NCBI RefSeq assembly: GCF_010731535.1
Contig: NZ_AP022581.1
Coordinates: 2,365,952 to 2,429,951, forward strand
Length of the DNA stretch: 64,000 bases
Direction of reading: 5' to 3'
Source: Mycobacterium lacus
GTDB lineage: Bacteria; Actinomycetota; Actinomycetes; Mycobacteriales; Mycobacteriaceae
Shown here in pieces: positions 9,230 through 21,032 of this stretch; within the stretch, counting starts at the first letter, position 1; each line of letters begins with the position of its first letter. A program made the position numbers and the translations under genes. The notes under the pieces were generated by a model. The model made no database searches, had not been told where the DNA came from, and saw nothing but the letters and a program-made list of their open reading frames with translations.

Positions 9230-12214
9230 TCAACTCCCGAACACCTTGCGCACGACCGCTTTTGCGCGCCGCGTCACCCGCAGATAGTTGTCCAGGAACG
9301 CGCCGCCGTCGTCGGTGGGCCAGCCCGCGGCGACCGCGACCGCGTTGAGCTGGCGTCCGGGTCCCGGCAGCTGGTCGGTGGGCTTGCCGCGGACCAGCAC
9401 CAGCGCGTTGCGCGCCCGGGTGGCCGTCAACCAGGCCTGCCGGAGCAGGTCCACCTCGTCCGCGGGCACTAGGTCCGCCGCGGCGATTGCGTCCAAGGAT
9501 TGCAGCGTCGAGGTGTTGTGCAGGGCTCCGATCTCGTGCGCGTGCCGCAGCTGCAGCAACTGCACCGTCCACTCGATGTCGGCCAGTCCCCCGCGGCCCA
9601 GCTTGGTGTGCGTCTTCGGGTCCGCGCCGCGGGGCAACCGCTCGGACTCGATGCGCGCCTTGATGCGACGGATCTCGCGCACCGCTTCGGCTGACACGCC
9701 TTCGGGCGGATAGCGCGTCTTGTCGGCCATCAGCAGGAACCGCTGACCCAGCTCCGCGTCGCCGGCCACCGCGTGCGCGCGCAGCAGCGCCTGAATCTCC
9801 CACGGCTGCGCCCATTGTCCGTAGTAGGCCTCGTACGAGGCCAGCGTGCGCACCAGCGGTCCATTGCGGCCCTCGGGCCGCAGGCTGGCGTCGACTTCCA
9901 GCGGCGGGTCGATGGTCGGAGTGCCCAGCAACGCCCGAACCTGCTCGGCGATCGATGTCGCCCAGTTCACCGCCCGTGAGTCATCGACACCGGTGGCCGG
10001 CTCGCAGACATACATGACGTCGGCATCCGACCCGTAGCCGAGCTCTGCGCCGCCCAGCCGGCCCATGCCGATGACGGCGATGGCCGCCGGTGGGTTGCCG
10101 TCGTCGGGAAGGTTGGCCCGGATCATCGCGTCCAGCGCGGCCTGCAGCACGGCCACCCACACCGATGTCAGCGCGCGGCACACCTCGGTGACCTCGAGCA
10201 GGCCGAGCAGGTCTGCGGAACCGATGCGGGCCAGCTCTCGGCGCCGCAGTGTGCGCGCGCCGGCGATGGCCCGCACCGGGTCGGGGTGGCGGCTCGCCGA
10301 GGCGATCAACGCGCGAGCCACCGCGGCCGGGTCGGTCTCGAGCAGTTTCGGTCCCGACGGCCCGTCCCCGAAATCCTGAATCACCCTGGGCGCGCGCATC
10401 AACAGGTCGGGAACGTACGTCGAGGTGCCCAGCACATGCATGAGCCGCTTGGCCACCGCGGGCTTGTCGCGCAGCGTCGCCAGGTACCAGCTTTCGGTGG
10501 CGAGCGCCTCACTGAGCCGCCGGTAGGCCAGCAGTCCGCCGTCGGGGTCGGGGGCATACGACATCCAGTCCAGCAGCCGGGGCAGCAGCACCGACTGCAC
10601 CCGCCCACGCCGCCCACTCTGGTTGACCAGCGCCGACATGTGCTTCAACGCGGTCTGCGGCCCCTCGTAGCCCAGCGCGGCCAGCTGGCGCTCGGCGGCC
10701 TCCGACGTCATGCCATGGCCGATCGCCAGCCCGGCCGGCCCGATCGATTCCAGCAGCGGCTGATAGAAGAGTTTGGCGTGCAGCCGTGACACCCGGACGT
10801 TGTGGCGCCGAAGCTCCTCGCGCAGCACCCCGGCCGCGTCGTGCCTGCCGTCGGGGCGGACGTGGGCCGCGCGCGCCAGCCAGCGCACCGCCTCTTCGTT
10901 GTCGGCCTCGGGCAACATGTGGGTGCGCTTGAGCCGCTGCAGCTGCAGTCGATGCTCAAGCAGCCGAAGGAACTCATAGGACGCGGTCATGTTGGCCGCG
11001 TCCTCGCGCCCGATATAGCCGCCCGCGCCCAAGGCGGCCAACGCATCGACCGTGGAAGCCACGTGCAGCGACTCGTCGTCGCGGCCGTGGACCAGCTGCA
11101 GCAGCTGCACGGTGAACTCCACGTCCCGCAATCCGCCACTGCCGAGTTTGATCTCGCGGGCGCGGATTTCGGCGGGCACCAGCTGTTCGACGCGGCGCCG
11201 CATGGCCTGCACCTCGGTCACGAAGTCCGCACGCTCGCAGGCGGTCCAGACCATCGGTGTCAGAGCGGCAACGTATTGCGCACCGAGCTCGGCGTCGCCG
11301 GCCGCGGGACGGGCTTTCAGCAATGCCTGGAACTCCCAGGTCTTGGCCCAGCGCTGGTAGTAGGCGATGTGCGAGTCGAGCGTGCGGACCAGCTCCCCAC
11401 TGCGGCCCTCCGGACGCAACCCGGCATCCACCTCGAAAAACGCCGCCGAGGCGACCCGCATCATCTCGCTGGCTACACGGGTGGACAGCGAGTCGGCGCT
11501 TTCGGCGACGAAGACGACGTCGACGTCGCTGACGTAGTTCAGTTCGCGCGCACCGCACTTGCCCATCGCGATGACCGCCAGGCGCGGCGGTGTGCGGTCG
11601 CCGCACACCGTCGCCTCGGCCACCCGCAGGGCCGCCGCCAGCGCCGCGTCCGCGGTGTCCGCCAGCTGGGCGGCCACGGTAGTGAACGGCAGCACCGGTT
11701 CGTCCTCGACGGTCGCGGCCAGGTCGAGTGCCGCCAGCACCAGCAGGTGGTCGCGATACAGGACGCGCAATCGCTGCACGGCCGAGCGCGGCGCACCCGA
11801 TGTTTCCTCGGCGCACTCGACGAACCCCCGGCGCAGCTGGTCGGCCAACGGCAGTCTGACGTTGCCCCGCAACAGTTTCCAGGACTGTGGATGCGCGACC
11901 AAGTGGTCCCCCAGCGCCAGCGAGGAACCCAGCACGGCGAACAGCCGCCCGCGCAGGGGGCGTTCGCTCAGCAGGGCCTCGTTGAGCTCGTCCCATTCCG
12001 ACTCCGGGTTCTCGGACAGCCGAACCAGGGCGCGCAGCGCGGCGTCGGCATTCGGTGCCCGCGACAGCGCCCACAGCAGGTCGATGTGCGCCTGGTCATC
12101 GTGCTCGGTCCACCCCAGCCGAGCCAACTGGCCGGCCGCCGGCGGATCCAGCAGGCCCAGCCGGCCGACGCCGGGCAGCCTGGGGCGCTCCGTCGCGGGC
12201 TTGGTCACGACCAC
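9230..12214 (-). CDS. glnE: Bifunctional glutamine synthetase adenylyltransferase/deadenylylase GlnE
   Basis: 994 aa, the usual length. Controls GlnA1 by adding or removing AMP on Tyr406. Two nucleotidyltransferase domains are visible: the N-terminal deadenylylase half with [10 protein letters not shown] near residue 229 and the C-terminal adenylylase half with [11 protein letters not shown] near residue 729. Each is followed by an RPEGR(S/N)G block and an [22 protein letters not shown] (or [21 protein letters not shown]) segment. Lies between glnA1 and glnA2, as in other mycobacteria. Confidence 0.96.
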   Translation of the reverse strand: MVVTKPATERPRLPGVGRLGLLDPPAAGQLARLGWTEHDDQAHIDLLWALSRAPNADAALRALVRLSENPESEWDELNEALLSERPLRGRLFAVLGSSLALGDHLVAHPQSWKLLRGNVRLPLADQLRRGFVECAEETSGAPRSAVQRLRVLYRDHLLVLAALDLAATVEDEPVLPFTTVAAQLADTADAALAAALRVAEATVCGDRTPPRLAVIAMGKCGARELNYVSDVDVVFVAESADSLSTRVASEMMRVASAAFFEVDAGLRPEGRSGELVRTLDSHIAYYQRWAKTWEFQALLKARPAAGDAELGAQYVAALTPMVWTACERADFVTEVQAMRRRVEQLVPAEIRAREIKLGSGGLRDVEFTVQLLQLVHGRDDESLHVASTVDALAALGAGGYIGREDAANMTASYEFLRLLEHRLQLQRLKRTHMLPEADNEEAVRWLARAAHVRPDGRHDAAGVLREELRRHNVRVSRLHAKLFYQPLLESIGPAGLAIGHGMTSEAAERQLAALGYEGPQTALKHMSALVNQSGRRGRVQSVLLPRLLDWMSYAPDPDGGLLAYRRLSEALATESWYLATLRDKPAVAKRLMHVLGTSTYVPDLLMRAPRVIQDFGDGPSGPKLLETDPAAVARALIASASRHPDPVRAIAGARTLRRRELARIGSADLLGLLEVTEVCRALTSVWVAVLQAALDAMIRANLPDDGNPPAAIAVIGMGRLGGAELGYGSDADVMYVCEPATGVDDSRAVNWATSIAEQVRALLGTPTIDPPLEVDASLRPEGRNGPLVRTLASYEAYYGQWAQPWEIQALLRAHAVAGDAELGQRFLLMADKTRYPPEGVSAEAVREIRRIKARIESERLPRGADPKTHTKLGRGGLADIEWTVQLLQLRHAHEIGALHNTSTLQSLDAIAAADLVPADEVDLLRQAWLTATRARNALVLVRGKPTDQLPGPGRQLNAVAVAAGWPTDDGGAFLDNYLRVTRRAKAVVRKVFGS

Positions 12215-12272
12215 GACGGTATCGCAAAACGCCTGCGCGTCTAGCCGGGGGCGAGGCGGGCAGCGCGGCCCG

Positions 12273-13613
12273 CTACAGCGACAGGTAGGTCCTCAGCTCG
12301 TAGGGCGTGACGTGGCTGCGGTAGTTGGCCCACTCGGTGCGCTTGTTGCGAAGGAAGAAGTCAAAAACGTGCTCCCCCAACGTCTCCGCGACCAGCTCGG
12401 AAGCCTCCATGGCGCGCAGCGCCCCATCCAGGCTGGACGGCAGCTCCCGGTACCCCATGGCGCTGCGTTCCTCGGGCGTCAGGTCCCAAACGTTGTCCTC
12501 GGCCTGTGGGCCCAGCACGTAGCCCTTCTCGACCCCGCGCAGTCCGGCGGCCAGCAGCACGGCGAACGTCAGGTAGGGGTTGCACGCCGAGTCGGGGCTG
12601 CGCACCTCGATTCGCCGCGACGAGGTCTTGTGCGGCGTGTACATCGGCACCCGCACGAGCGCGGATCGGTTGGCAGCCCCCCAGGAAGCGGCCGTGGGTG
12701 CCTCGCCGCCCTGCACGAGCCGCTTGTAGGAGTTGACCCATTGATTGGTGACCGCGCTGATCTCGCAGGCGTGCTCGAGGATCCCCGCGATGAAGGACTT
12801 GCCCACTTCCGACAGCTGCAACGGATCGTCGGCGCTGTGGAAGGCGTTGACCTCGCCCTCGAACAGGCTCATGTGGGTGTGCATCGCGGAGCCGGGGTGC
12901 TGCCCGAATGGCTTGGGCATGAACGACGCCCGGGCTCCTTCTTCCAGCGCGACTTCCTTGATCACGTAGCGGAAGGTCATCACGTTGTCGGCCATCGACA
13001 GCGCGTCGGCAAACCGCAGGTCGATCTCCTGCTGGCCGGGGGCGCCTTCGTGGTGACTGAACTCCACCGAGATGCCCATGAATTCCAGGGCATCGATCGC
13101 ATGCCGGCGAAAGTTCGAGGCGGAGTCGTGCACCGCCTGGTCGAAGTAGCCGGCGGTATCGACCGGCACGGGCACCGACCCGTCCTCGGGGCCGGCCTTC
13201 AACAGAAAGAATTCGATTTCGGGATGCACGTAGCAGGAGAAGCCAAGTTCGTTGGCCTTCGTCAGCTGGCGCCGCAACACGTGGCGCGGGTCCGCCCAGG
13301 AGGGCGAGCCGTCCGGCATGGTGATGTCGCAGAACATCCGCGCCGAGTGGTGGTGGCCGGCGCTGGTGGCCCACGGCAGCACCTGGAAGGTCGACGGATC
13401 CGGGTGCGCGACGGTGTCGGATTCCGAGACCCGGGCGAAGCCCTCGATGGAGGATCCGTCGAAGCCGATGCCTTCCTCGAAGGCGCCCTCGAGCTCGGCC
13501 GGGGCAATCGCGACCGACTTGAGGAAACCGAGTACATCGGTGAACCACAGCCGGACAAAACGAATGTCCCGCTCCTCCAGCGTGCGCAGGACGAATTCCT
13601 TTTGGCGATCCAT
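12273..13613 (-). CDS. glnA2: Glutamine synthetase-like enzyme GlnA2
   Basis: 446 aa. Has the glutamine-synthetase fold with [34 protein letters not shown] and [14 protein letters not shown]. At the place of the GlnA1 adenylylation Tyr it reads [10 protein letters not shown], with Trp instead of Tyr, so it should not be a GlnE target. Streptomyces GlnA2 enzymes act as gamma-glutamylpolyamine synthetases; whether that holds here is inference. The ATG at 13613 gives the conserved MDRQKEF start; an upstream in-frame start would add six residues. Confidence 0.93.
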   Translation of the reverse strand: MDRQKEFVLRTLEERDIRFVRLWFTDVLGFLKSVAIAPAELEGAFEEGIGFDGSSIEGFARVSESDTVAHPDPSTFQVLPWATSAGHHHSARMFCDITMPDGSPSWADPRHVLRRQLTKANELGFSCYVHPEIEFFLLKAGPEDGSVPVPVDTAGYFDQAVHDSASNFRRHAIDALEFMGISVEFSHHEGAPGQQEIDLRFADALSMADNVMTFRYVIKEVALEEGARASFMPKPFGQHPGSAMHTHMSLFEGEVNAFHSADDPLQLSEVGKSFIAGILEHACEISAVTNQWVNSYKRLVQGGEAPTAASWGAANRSALVRVPMYTPHKTSSRRIEVRSPDSACNPYLTFAVLLAAGLRGVEKGYVLGPQAEDNVWDLTPEERSAMGYRELPSSLDGALRAMEASELVAETLGEHVFDFFLRNKRTEWANYRSHVTPYELRTYLSL

Positions 13614-13677
13614 AGCCCCGACACTATGCAATTGCTATTAATTTTGTGTTACCAGTGCCCGGTCGGATGCGTTGCCC

Positions 13678-15234
13678 CTAGGACTGGCACCGCGACGACG
13701 GCGGCGGGACCGTCGGGTCGATGAAGTAGCGCAGCACCGCAGTGTCCACACACTGGTTCCCGTCGAACACCACGGTGTGCTGGGTTCCGTCGTAGGTGAT
13801 CAGCGGCGCGCCCAGCTGGTGGGCCAGATCAACCCCGGCCTGATACGGGGTGGCCGGGTCGTGAGTGGTGGAGACGACGACGACCTTGCCGGTCGGCACC
13901 GGCGCCGCGGGATGCGGCGTCGACGTGGCCGGCACCGGCCACAGCGCGCACAGATCGCGCGGCGCGTTCCCGGTGAATTGCCCGTAGCTGAGGAACGGAG
14001 CGGCCTTGCGGATCTGTTGATCGGCCGACACCCAAGCCGCCGGATCCGTTGGCGCCGGTGCGTCGACGCAACGGATCGCGTTGAACGCGTCCTGATCGTT
14101 GCTGTAATGCCCCTGACGATCGCGGCCGTCGTAGTCGTCGGCCAGCAACAACAGGTCGCCGGCGTCGGCGCCGCGCTGTAGCCCGAGCAGGCCGCTGGTC
14201 AGGTACTTCCAATGGCCCGGGGTGTAGAGCGCGTTGATGGTGCCCGTGGTCGCGTCGGCATAACTCAGGCCGCGCGGATCCGACGTCTTGCCGGGCTTTT
14301 CGACCAGGGGGTCGACCAGGGCGTGGTAACGGTCGACCCAGTGGGCCGGGTCGGTGCCCAGCGGGCAGGCCGCCGAGCGGGCACAGTCCGCGGCGTAGTC
14401 GGTGAAAGCGGTCTGGAATCCCGCCATTTGGCTGACGTTTTGCTCGATGGGGCCGACGGCCGGGTCGATGGCGCCGTCGAGCACCATCGCCCGCACGTGG
14501 GCGCTGAAGCTTTCGACGTAGGCGGTACCCAACTCGGTGCCGTAGCTGTACCCGAGGTAGTTGATCTGATCCTCGCCCAGCGCCTGCCGGACCATGTCCA
14601 TGTCACGCGCGCCCGCCGCGGTGCCGACGTTCGCCAAGAATCCGAGGCCCATCCGGTCGGCGCAGTGCTGGGCCAGCTCGCGGTAGACCTGCTCGATGTG
14701 CGCCACCCCGGCCGGGCTGTAGTCCACCATCGGGTCGCGCCGGTAGGCGTCGAACTCGGCGTCGGTGCGGCACCGCAGCGCCGGGGTCGAGTGGCCGACT
14801 CCCCTCGGGTCGAAGCCCACCAGGTCGAAATGGCGGGTGACGTCGGTGTCCTTGAGCTCGCCGGCCATCCCGGCGGCCATGTCGACCGCGGACGCCCCGG
14901 GCCCGCCGGGATTGACGAGCAGCGATCCGATCCGCTGACCGGTCGCGGGAATGCGGATCACCGCCAGTTTGGCTTGTGCCCCACCGGGTTTGTCGTAGTC
15001 GACGGGAACCGACACCGTCGTGCATCGGGCGGCGGGAATGTCGCTGGTGTCGGCGACGAAATCGCGGCACGAGCCCCACTCCGGCGGCGGTGCCGCGGCC
15101 GGCGCCCCCGGGTTCGACGGCGTCCCCGAATCGGATTCCGGAGTCGCCTCGGCCGCCGGCAGTTGACCGCCGAGCACCAGCCCGAACGAGAGCAGCGCCG
15201 AGCTCCACGGTCTCAGGCGACGCATGGCGGCCAT
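13678..15234 (-). CDS. Exported alpha/beta hydrolase, tripeptidyl-peptidase-like (CaeA paralogue)
   Basis: 518 aa; counterpart of Rv2223c. An N-terminal signal peptide (MRRLRPWSSALLSFGLVLGG...) is followed by a mature domain of the S33/TAP family. The catalytic Ser230 sits in GYSYGT, with the Asp motif STTHDPATPY and the His motif GTQHTVV near the C-terminus. Conserved VNPGGPGASA and FDPRGVGHS blocks are present. The ATG at 15234 gives MAAMRRL; a longer frame upstream lacks similarity. Tandem with its paralogue caeA on the same strand, 133 bp apart. Confidence 0.9.
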   Translation of the reverse strand: MAAMRRLRPWSSALLSFGLVLGGQLPAAEATPESDSGTPSNPGAPAAAPPPEWGSCRDFVADTSDIPAARCTTVSVPVDYDKPGGAQAKLAVIRIPATGQRIGSLLVNPGGPGASAVDMAAGMAGELKDTDVTRHFDLVGFDPRGVGHSTPALRCRTDAEFDAYRRDPMVDYSPAGVAHIEQVYRELAQHCADRMGLGFLANVGTAAGARDMDMVRQALGEDQINYLGYSYGTELGTAYVESFSAHVRAMVLDGAIDPAVGPIEQNVSQMAGFQTAFTDYAADCARSAACPLGTDPAHWVDRYHALVDPLVEKPGKTSDPRGLSYADATTGTINALYTPGHWKYLTSGLLGLQRGADAGDLLLLADDYDGRDRQGHYSNDQDAFNAIRCVDAPAPTDPAAWVSADQQIRKAAPFLSYGQFTGNAPRDLCALWPVPATSTPHPAAPVPTGKVVVVSTTHDPATPYQAGVDLAHQLGAPLITYDGTQHTVVFDGNQCVDTAVLRYFIDPTVPPPSSRCQS

Positions 15235-15367
15235 CGTCTCACCCACGGATACCCATGGCGGCGCGAAATGGTCACGCCTTGATCTCGCATCCGCTTCCCG
15301 CCCAGCGTGACACCACGGCGAAAAAGCGGCGAAGTTTCGCCATGCCGTCACGCCGGGCGAGGGCCCG

Positions 15368-16924
15368 CTAGCACTTTGCGCCGTTCGGCGGGGTGGTGCC
15401 GCCGATCAGATACGCCGTCACGTAGTCGTCGATGCAACTGTCGCCTTGGAATACCACCGTGTGCTGAGTTCCGTCGAAGGTCAGCAGCGAGCCGCGAAGC
15501 TGGTTCGCCAGGTCGACCCCGGCCTTGTACGGTGTCGCCGGATCATGGGTGGTGGACACCACCACGGTCGGCGCCAGGCCGGGTGCCGTGACGGCATGCG
15601 GCTTGCTGGTCGGCGGGACGGGCCAGAACGCGCAGGTGCCCAGCGGCGCGTCGCCGGTGAACTTCCCATAGCTCATGAACGGCGCGATCTCACGTGATCG
15701 GCGGTCCTCGTCGATGACCTTGGCCCGATCCGTGATTGGCGGCTGGTCAACGCAATTGATCGATATCCGCGCGTCGGTGGCGTTCGAATAGTGGCCGTGC
15801 GAGTCGCGACGCATGTACATATCGGCCAGCGCGAGCATGGTGTCTCCGCGGTGGTCGGCCAGCTCGGACAGGCCGTCGGTCAGGTGGTGCCACAGGCTCG
15901 GCGAGTACAGCGCCATGATGGTTCCCACGATGGCGTCGCTGTAGCTCAGCCCGCGGCGGTCGTTGGTGTGCGCCGGCCTGCTGACCATCGGGTTGTTGGG
16001 GTCGACCAGCGGGTCGACCAGGCTGTGGAAGACGGCCACGGCCTTGGCCGGGTCGGTGCCCAGCGGGCAGCCCGCGTCCTTCGCGCAGTCGGCGGCGTAG
16101 TCGTCGAACGCGTCCTGAAATCCCTTGGCCTGGCGCAAATCGGCCTCGATGGGATCGGCATTGGGGTCGACGGCGCCGTCGAGGATCATCGCGCGCACCT
16201 TCATCGGATAGGCCTCCGCGTAGGCGGCACCGATCCGCGTCCCGTACGAGTAGCCGAGGTAGGTCAGTTTGTCATCGCCCAGCGCCGCGCGGATGGCATC
16301 CAGGTCGCGGGCGACGTTGACGGTCCCGACATTCGCCAAAAAGTTCTTGCCCATCTTGGCGACGCACCGGGCGACGAACTGCCTGGTCTCCTCCTCGGCG
16401 TGCGCCACACCCGCCGGGCTGTAGTCCACCTGCGGCTCGGTCCGCAGCCGGTCGTTGTCGGCGTCGGAGTTGCACCAGATCGCGGGCCGCGACGCTCCCA
16501 CCCCACGGGGGTCGAACCCAACCAAGTCGAATCGTTCGTGGATCCGCTTGGGCAACGTCTGAAAAACACCCAAAGCGGCCTCGATGCCGGATTCGCCGGG
16601 GCCGCCGGGGTTTATGACCAACGAACCGATCTTGTCTCCCGTCGCGGGAAAGCGAATCATCGCCAACGCCGCCACGTCGCCGCCGGGATGGTTGTAGTCG
16701 ACCGGCACGGCGAGCTTGCCGCACAGCGCGCCGCCGGGGATCTTCACGTCCGAGTTGGAGCTGCGACACGGTGACCACGCGATCGGCTGGCCCAGCTTCG
16801 GCCCGGCCATCAGAGCACGCCCGCCGACGACGCGGACGCAGCCCGCGAGAACCACCGCCACGGCGGCGATCGCGGTCCAGATCAGCAGCGTGCGCGCGAT
16901 CTTGCTGCGGCGAGACAAGGCCAT
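15368..16924 (-). CDS. caeA: Cell-envelope serine hydrolase CaeA/Hip1
   Basis: 518 aa lipoprotein. The signal peptide ends in the lipobox VLAGC (about residues 26-30), so it should be anchored in the envelope. Ser226 in GYSYGTRIG, STTHDPATPY and GTQHTVVF give the catalytic triad. In M. tuberculosis Hip1 (Rv2224c) is a serine protease that cleaves GroEL2 and dampens innate responses. Near-identical motifs suggest the same biochemistry. No in-frame start exists upstream of the ATG at 16924 within the visible leader. It is the tandem duplicate of the gene at 13678. Confidence 0.93.
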   Translation of the reverse strand: MALSRRSKIARTLLIWTAIAAVAVVLAGCVRVVGGRALMAGPKLGQPIAWSPCRSSNSDVKIPGGALCGKLAVPVDYNHPGGDVAALAMIRFPATGDKIGSLVINPGGPGESGIEAALGVFQTLPKRIHERFDLVGFDPRGVGASRPAIWCNSDADNDRLRTEPQVDYSPAGVAHAEEETRQFVARCVAKMGKNFLANVGTVNVARDLDAIRAALGDDKLTYLGYSYGTRIGAAYAEAYPMKVRAMILDGAVDPNADPIEADLRQAKGFQDAFDDYAADCAKDAGCPLGTDPAKAVAVFHSLVDPLVDPNNPMVSRPAHTNDRRGLSYSDAIVGTIMALYSPSLWHHLTDGLSELADHRGDTMLALADMYMRRDSHGHYSNATDARISINCVDQPPITDRAKVIDEDRRSREIAPFMSYGKFTGDAPLGTCAFWPVPPTSKPHAVTAPGLAPTVVVSTTHDPATPYKAGVDLANQLRGSLLTFDGTQHTVVFQGDSCIDDYVTAYLIGGTTPPNGAKC

Positions 16925-16982
16925 ATCACCATATGCTGCCAGACAGGACCGCGGATCCTGGTCAGCATCCCTGATCGCGTCA

Positions 16983-18374
16983 TTAGCCGCGAGCCGCCAG
17001 CAGTTCTTCCATCACGACGGCGAACTCGTCGGCCATCTCCCATAGGTCGGGCAGCAGGTCCGGGCACGAGATCAGCCCGACGTCGAGCTTGCCGTTCAGC
17101 GACATCACGGTGATGTTGAGGCCCGAGCCGTGGAAGATCGGTCCCAGCGGATACATCGCCTTGACCTCACAGCCGAGCATGTACAGCGGGATTTGCGGCC
17201 CCGGCACGTTGGAGACCACCAGGTTGTGCACGGGCAGACTCGCGGTCAACCGCGTCCGGGCATACACGCGCATGGCGATGCCGAACACCGCCGGCGCGGC
17301 AAACTGCGACCAATCCTGCAACAGCGTGGCACCAATGGCCGAGCTATGTTGCTTGGCAACCGAGTTCGCCGCGGCGATGGCTTTCAGCCGCTCGGCCGGG
17401 TCGGCAATGTGGGTTTGCAGGTTGGCAAACATGCCCGAAACCTGGTTGCGGCCGGGGCGATCGGATTTGCCATGCACCGATATCGGCACCATGGCAACCA
17501 GCGACGAGTCGGGCAAGGCGTTGCGGTCGGCCAGGTATTGCCGGAGCACCCCAGCCACCAAGGCCATCACCACATCGTTGACCTTGACGCCGAAGCGGTT
17601 CTTCACCACCTTGATGTCCTCGAGATCCAGCTCGGCCAACGCGATGTTGCGCCGGCCACTGATGCTGGCGTTGAACGACGTTCGCGGCGCGGCGAACGGA
17701 CGCGCCATGGTCAGGCCGTCGCGGGCCCGCAGCACTGTCCCGACCACCGAGGACACGGTGTCCGGCACCAGATTGGCCAGCTGCAAGGGCCGGGTGGCGA
17801 ACCTGAGCAGTCCCCCGGCGGCGATCTGCCAGCCGCTGGCGCCGCCGACGCCGTCCACGGGATCGGGCGCGGGCGCGTCGGCTTCGGTGGTGCACAGCTG
17901 CGACATCAGGTTGGCGCCGGTCACCCCGTCCACGCCGGCGTGGTGCACCTTGGTCATCACCCCCAGGCGGCCCTTGCGGTGGCAATCGGTGCCGGCGACG
18001 CCTTCGACGACCCACATTTCCCACAGCGGCCGCCTGCGATCCAACGGCAACGACGCGATATGGCCGCAGATTTCCGACATTTCTGCCCGCCCGCCGGGCG
18101 ACGGCAACCCGATGCGGTGCACATGGCGGTCGATATGGAAGTTCTCGTCGTCCACCCAGACCGGGTGGTCGAGGTTAAGCGGATTGTTGGCAAGCTTCTC
18201 GCGGAACTCCGGCATCGCCTTGATACGCAGGGACAATGCGTCACGCAACCGGTCGAAGGTGTACCCGCCCGGCATCGTGGAGGTATCCAATTCCATGATC
18301 GAGCACACATGCATGGGCTGCGACGAGGTTTCCAGGTACAAGAAGCTGGCATCGAGTCCACTGAGCCGCTGCAT
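16983..18374 (-). CDS. Wax ester synthase/diacylglycerol acyltransferase (WS/DGAT)
   Basis: 463 aa. Makes triacylglycerol or wax esters from acyl-CoA. The catalytic motif HHAGVDG is at residues 144-150. The C-terminal region shows NLVVSNVPGPQIPLYMLG and the HGSGLNITVMSLNGKLDVG blocks typical of mycobacterial Tgs/WS proteins. The ATG at 18374 (MQRLSGLDASFLYLE) matches the family N-terminus. I do not recall a DGAT between caeA and panB in M. tuberculosis, so this is probably a relocated or extra paralogue. Divergent from panB. Confidence 0.9.
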   Translation of the reverse strand: MQRLSGLDASFLYLETSSQPMHVCSIMELDTSTMPGGYTFDRLRDALSLRIKAMPEFREKLANNPLNLDHPVWVDDENFHIDRHVHRIGLPSPGGRAEMSEICGHIASLPLDRRRPLWEMWVVEGVAGTDCHRKGRLGVMTKVHHAGVDGVTGANLMSQLCTTEADAPAPDPVDGVGGASGWQIAAGGLLRFATRPLQLANLVPDTVSSVVGTVLRARDGLTMARPFAAPRTSFNASISGRRNIALAELDLEDIKVVKNRFGVKVNDVVMALVAGVLRQYLADRNALPDSSLVAMVPISVHGKSDRPGRNQVSGMFANLQTHIADPAERLKAIAAANSVAKQHSSAIGATLLQDWSQFAAPAVFGIAMRVYARTRLTASLPVHNLVVSNVPGPQIPLYMLGCEVKAMYPLGPIFHGSGLNITVMSLNGKLDVGLISCPDLLPDLWEMADEFAVVMEELLAARG

Positions 18375-18522
18375 CCGCTGATGGTATGTCTCACAGGGGC
18401 CTGACGGTGCATCCGACGCCCAGAGATGGCACACTGTCAGGGTCAGACGAACCCGGGGACCCCTCCCAGGATAAAAACTTTCGGGGCCACGAGGATCGAC
18501 CCGACCACCACTAGGGACAATG

Positions 18523-19371
18523 ATGTCTGAGCAGCATGTTTATGGGTCAAACGGCGCCCAACCCCAGTCGGCGCCCAGAACCAGGATTCGCACCCACCAT
18601 CTGCAGAGATGGAAGACCGAAGGCCACAAGTGGGCCATGCTCACGGCCTATGACTATTCGACCGCCCGGGTTTTCGACGAGGCCGGCATCCCGGTGCTGC
18701 TGGTCGGTGATTCGGCGGCCAATGTGGTGTACGGCTACGACACCACGGTGCCGGTCTCGCTCGACGAGCTGATTCCGTTGGTGCGCGGCGTGGTGCGGGG
18801 CGCCCCACACGCGCTGGTCGTCGCCGACCTGCCGTTCGGCAGCTATGAGGCGGGACCCACCGCCGCGCTGGCGGCCGCCACCCGGTTCATGAAGGAAGGC
18901 GGCGCGCACGCCGTTAAGCTCGAGGGCGGCGAACGAGTGACCGAGCAGATCGCGTGCCTGACCGCGGCGGGCATCCCGGTGATGGCACACATCGGCTTCA
19001 CCCCGCAAAGCGTCAACAGCCTCGGCGGCTTCCGGGTGCAGGGCCGCGGCGACGCCGCGGAACAGACCATCGCCGACGCGATTGCCGTCGCCGAAGCCGG
19101 AGCGTTTTCGGTCGTGATGGAGATGGTCCCGGCGGAGCTGGCCACCCAGATCACCGGCAAGCTCACCATCCCGACGGTCGGAATCGGCGCCGGTCCGAAC
19201 TGCGACGCCCAAGTACTGGTCTGGCAGGACATGGCCGGGCTGAGCAGCGGCAAGGCGGCCCGCTTCGTCAAACGGTTCGCCGAAATAGGCGGTGAATTGC
19301 GCCGCGCGGCAATGCAATACGCGGAGGAAGTGGCCGGCGGGGTCTTCCCCGCCGACGAACACTGCTTCTGA
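18523..19371 (+). CDS. panB: 3-methyl-2-oxobutanoate hydroxymethyltransferase PanB
   Basis: 282 aa, first step of pantothenate (hence CoA) synthesis: ketoisovalerate plus methylene-tetrahydrofolate to ketopantoate. Contains [17 protein letters not shown] (metal and substrate site), [13 protein letters not shown] and [20 protein letters not shown]. Two adjacent ATGs (18520 and 18523) are possible; the second gives the conserved MSEQ start. Upstream 148 bp is shared with the divergent DGAT gene and holds both promoters. Confidence 0.95.
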   Translation: MSEQHVYGSNGAQPQSAPRTRIRTHHLQRWKTEGHKWAMLTAYDYSTARVFDEAGIPVLLVGDSAANVVYGYDTTVPVSLDELIPLVRGVVRGAPHALVVADLPFGSYEAGPTAALAAATRFMKEGGAHAVKLEGGERVTEQIACLTAAGIPVMAHIGFTPQSVNSLGGFRVQGRGDAAEQTIADAIAVAEAGAFSVVMEMVPAELATQITGKLTIPTVGIGAGPNCDAQVLVWQDMAGLSSGKAARFVKRFAEIGGELRRAAMQYAEEVAGGVFPADEHCF

Positions 19372-19480
19372 GGGGGCAACGCGCGACTCTCGCCGGAGGA
19401 TGCGTAACCCTGGTGTGGCACTCTATGGGGACCCATCCACGACCCGCGACCGTGGCGACGCGCTCGCATCGGAGACGAAA

Positions 19481-21032
19481 ATGCCCGCAAATGCGTCCAA
19501 AGCGGCGCGCCATCTGGAGGTTGAGCGCAAGTTCGAGGTACTGGAGTCGACGGTGACGCCGTCGTTCGAGGGCATCGCCGCCGTGGCGCGCGTCGAAAAG
19601 TCGCCGACCCAGGCGCTGGACGCGGTGTACTTCGACACGCCGACGCAGGACCTGGCACGCAACAGGATCACCCTGCGGCGCCGCACCGGGGGCACGGACT
19701 CGGGGTGGCACCTGAAACTGCCGGCCGGACCGGACGCCCGCACGGAAATTCGGGCGCCACTGGCCGCGTCGGGCGGCGCAGCCGGGGAAACCGTGCCAAG
19801 CGAGCTGCTGGACGTGGTGCTGGCGATCGTTCGAGATCGCCCGGTTGAGCCGATCGCGCGCATCGCGACCCAACGCGAAAGCCAGGTCTTGTACAGCGCC
19901 GAGGGCACCGCGCTGGCGGAGTTCAGCAATGACGACGTCACCGCATGGGCGGCGAGAACTCCGGACGGTCTGGACTCGGGTACCGCGGGTCCCACCGAAC
20001 AACAGTGGCGCGAGTGGGAATTGGAGCTCATCGATACGGATGGGGCGGCAAATGGGATCGACGGTCGCGAGCTGCTGAACCGGTTGAGCAACCGGCTGCT
20101 CGATGCCGGTGCCGCACCCGCCGGTCACGGCTCGAAACTGGCGCGAGTCCTCGGGGCGGCGTCGCCGGCTGGCGGCCCGCAGCCACCCATGGACCCGGTG
20201 CACCGCGCGGTGGCCCAGCACGTCGACGAACTGCTGCTGTGGGATCGCGCGGTGCGCGCCGACGCGCCCGACGCCGTACATCAGATGCGGGTAACCACGC
20301 GCAAGATCCGCAGCCTGCTCAGCGACTCCCACGAGTCGTTCGGACTGCCCGACGGCGCGTGGGTCATCGACGAACTGCGTGAGCTTGCCGGTGTCTTGGG
20401 CGTGGCCCGGGACGCGGAGGTGCTCGGCGAGCGCTACCAGCGCGCCCTGGACCAACTGGCCCCGGAGTTGGTGCGTGGGCCGATCCGCGAGCGGCTCGTC
20501 GGGGGTGCCGAGCGGCGCTACCAGACCGGGATGCGGAGATCGTTGATCGCGATGCGGTCCCAGCGATACTTCCGTCTGCTCGACGCCCTCGACGCGCTGG
20601 TGGCCCAATCCCCGGTCACCGCCGCCGGCGACGCGCCGCAACCGGTAACCATCGGCCCCGCCTACCGGCGGGTCCGCAAGGCCGCCGAGGCCGCCCGGGC
20701 AAGCCACGGCAACGAACACGATCGCGACGAGGCGCTGCACCGGATCCGCAAGCGCGCCAAGCGACTCCGTTACACCGCGGCCGCTACCGGCGCGGACCGG
20801 GTCTCCCAGCGGGCAAAGGACATCCAGACGTTGCTCGGTGATCATCAGGACAGCGTGGTGAGCCGCCAGCACCTGATTAAGCAGGCCGAAGCCGCGGCCG
20901 CCGCCGGCGAGGACACGTTCACCTACGGCCTGCTGTTCCAGCAGGAGGCCGACTTGGCCGAGCGTTGCCGCGAGCGGCTCGACGCCGCCCTGCGCCAGCT
21001 CAACAAGTCGGTGCGCAAGGCACGCCATGAGC

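Noticed and set aside
10802..12244. 480-codon open frame on the + strand
   Set aside because: Lies wholly antisense to glnE; composition is that of a shadow frame in high-GC DNA, with no family motif.
11559..13724. 721-codon open frame on the + strand
   Set aside because: Antisense to glnE and glnA2, whose frames are full length and conserved; no recognisable domain.
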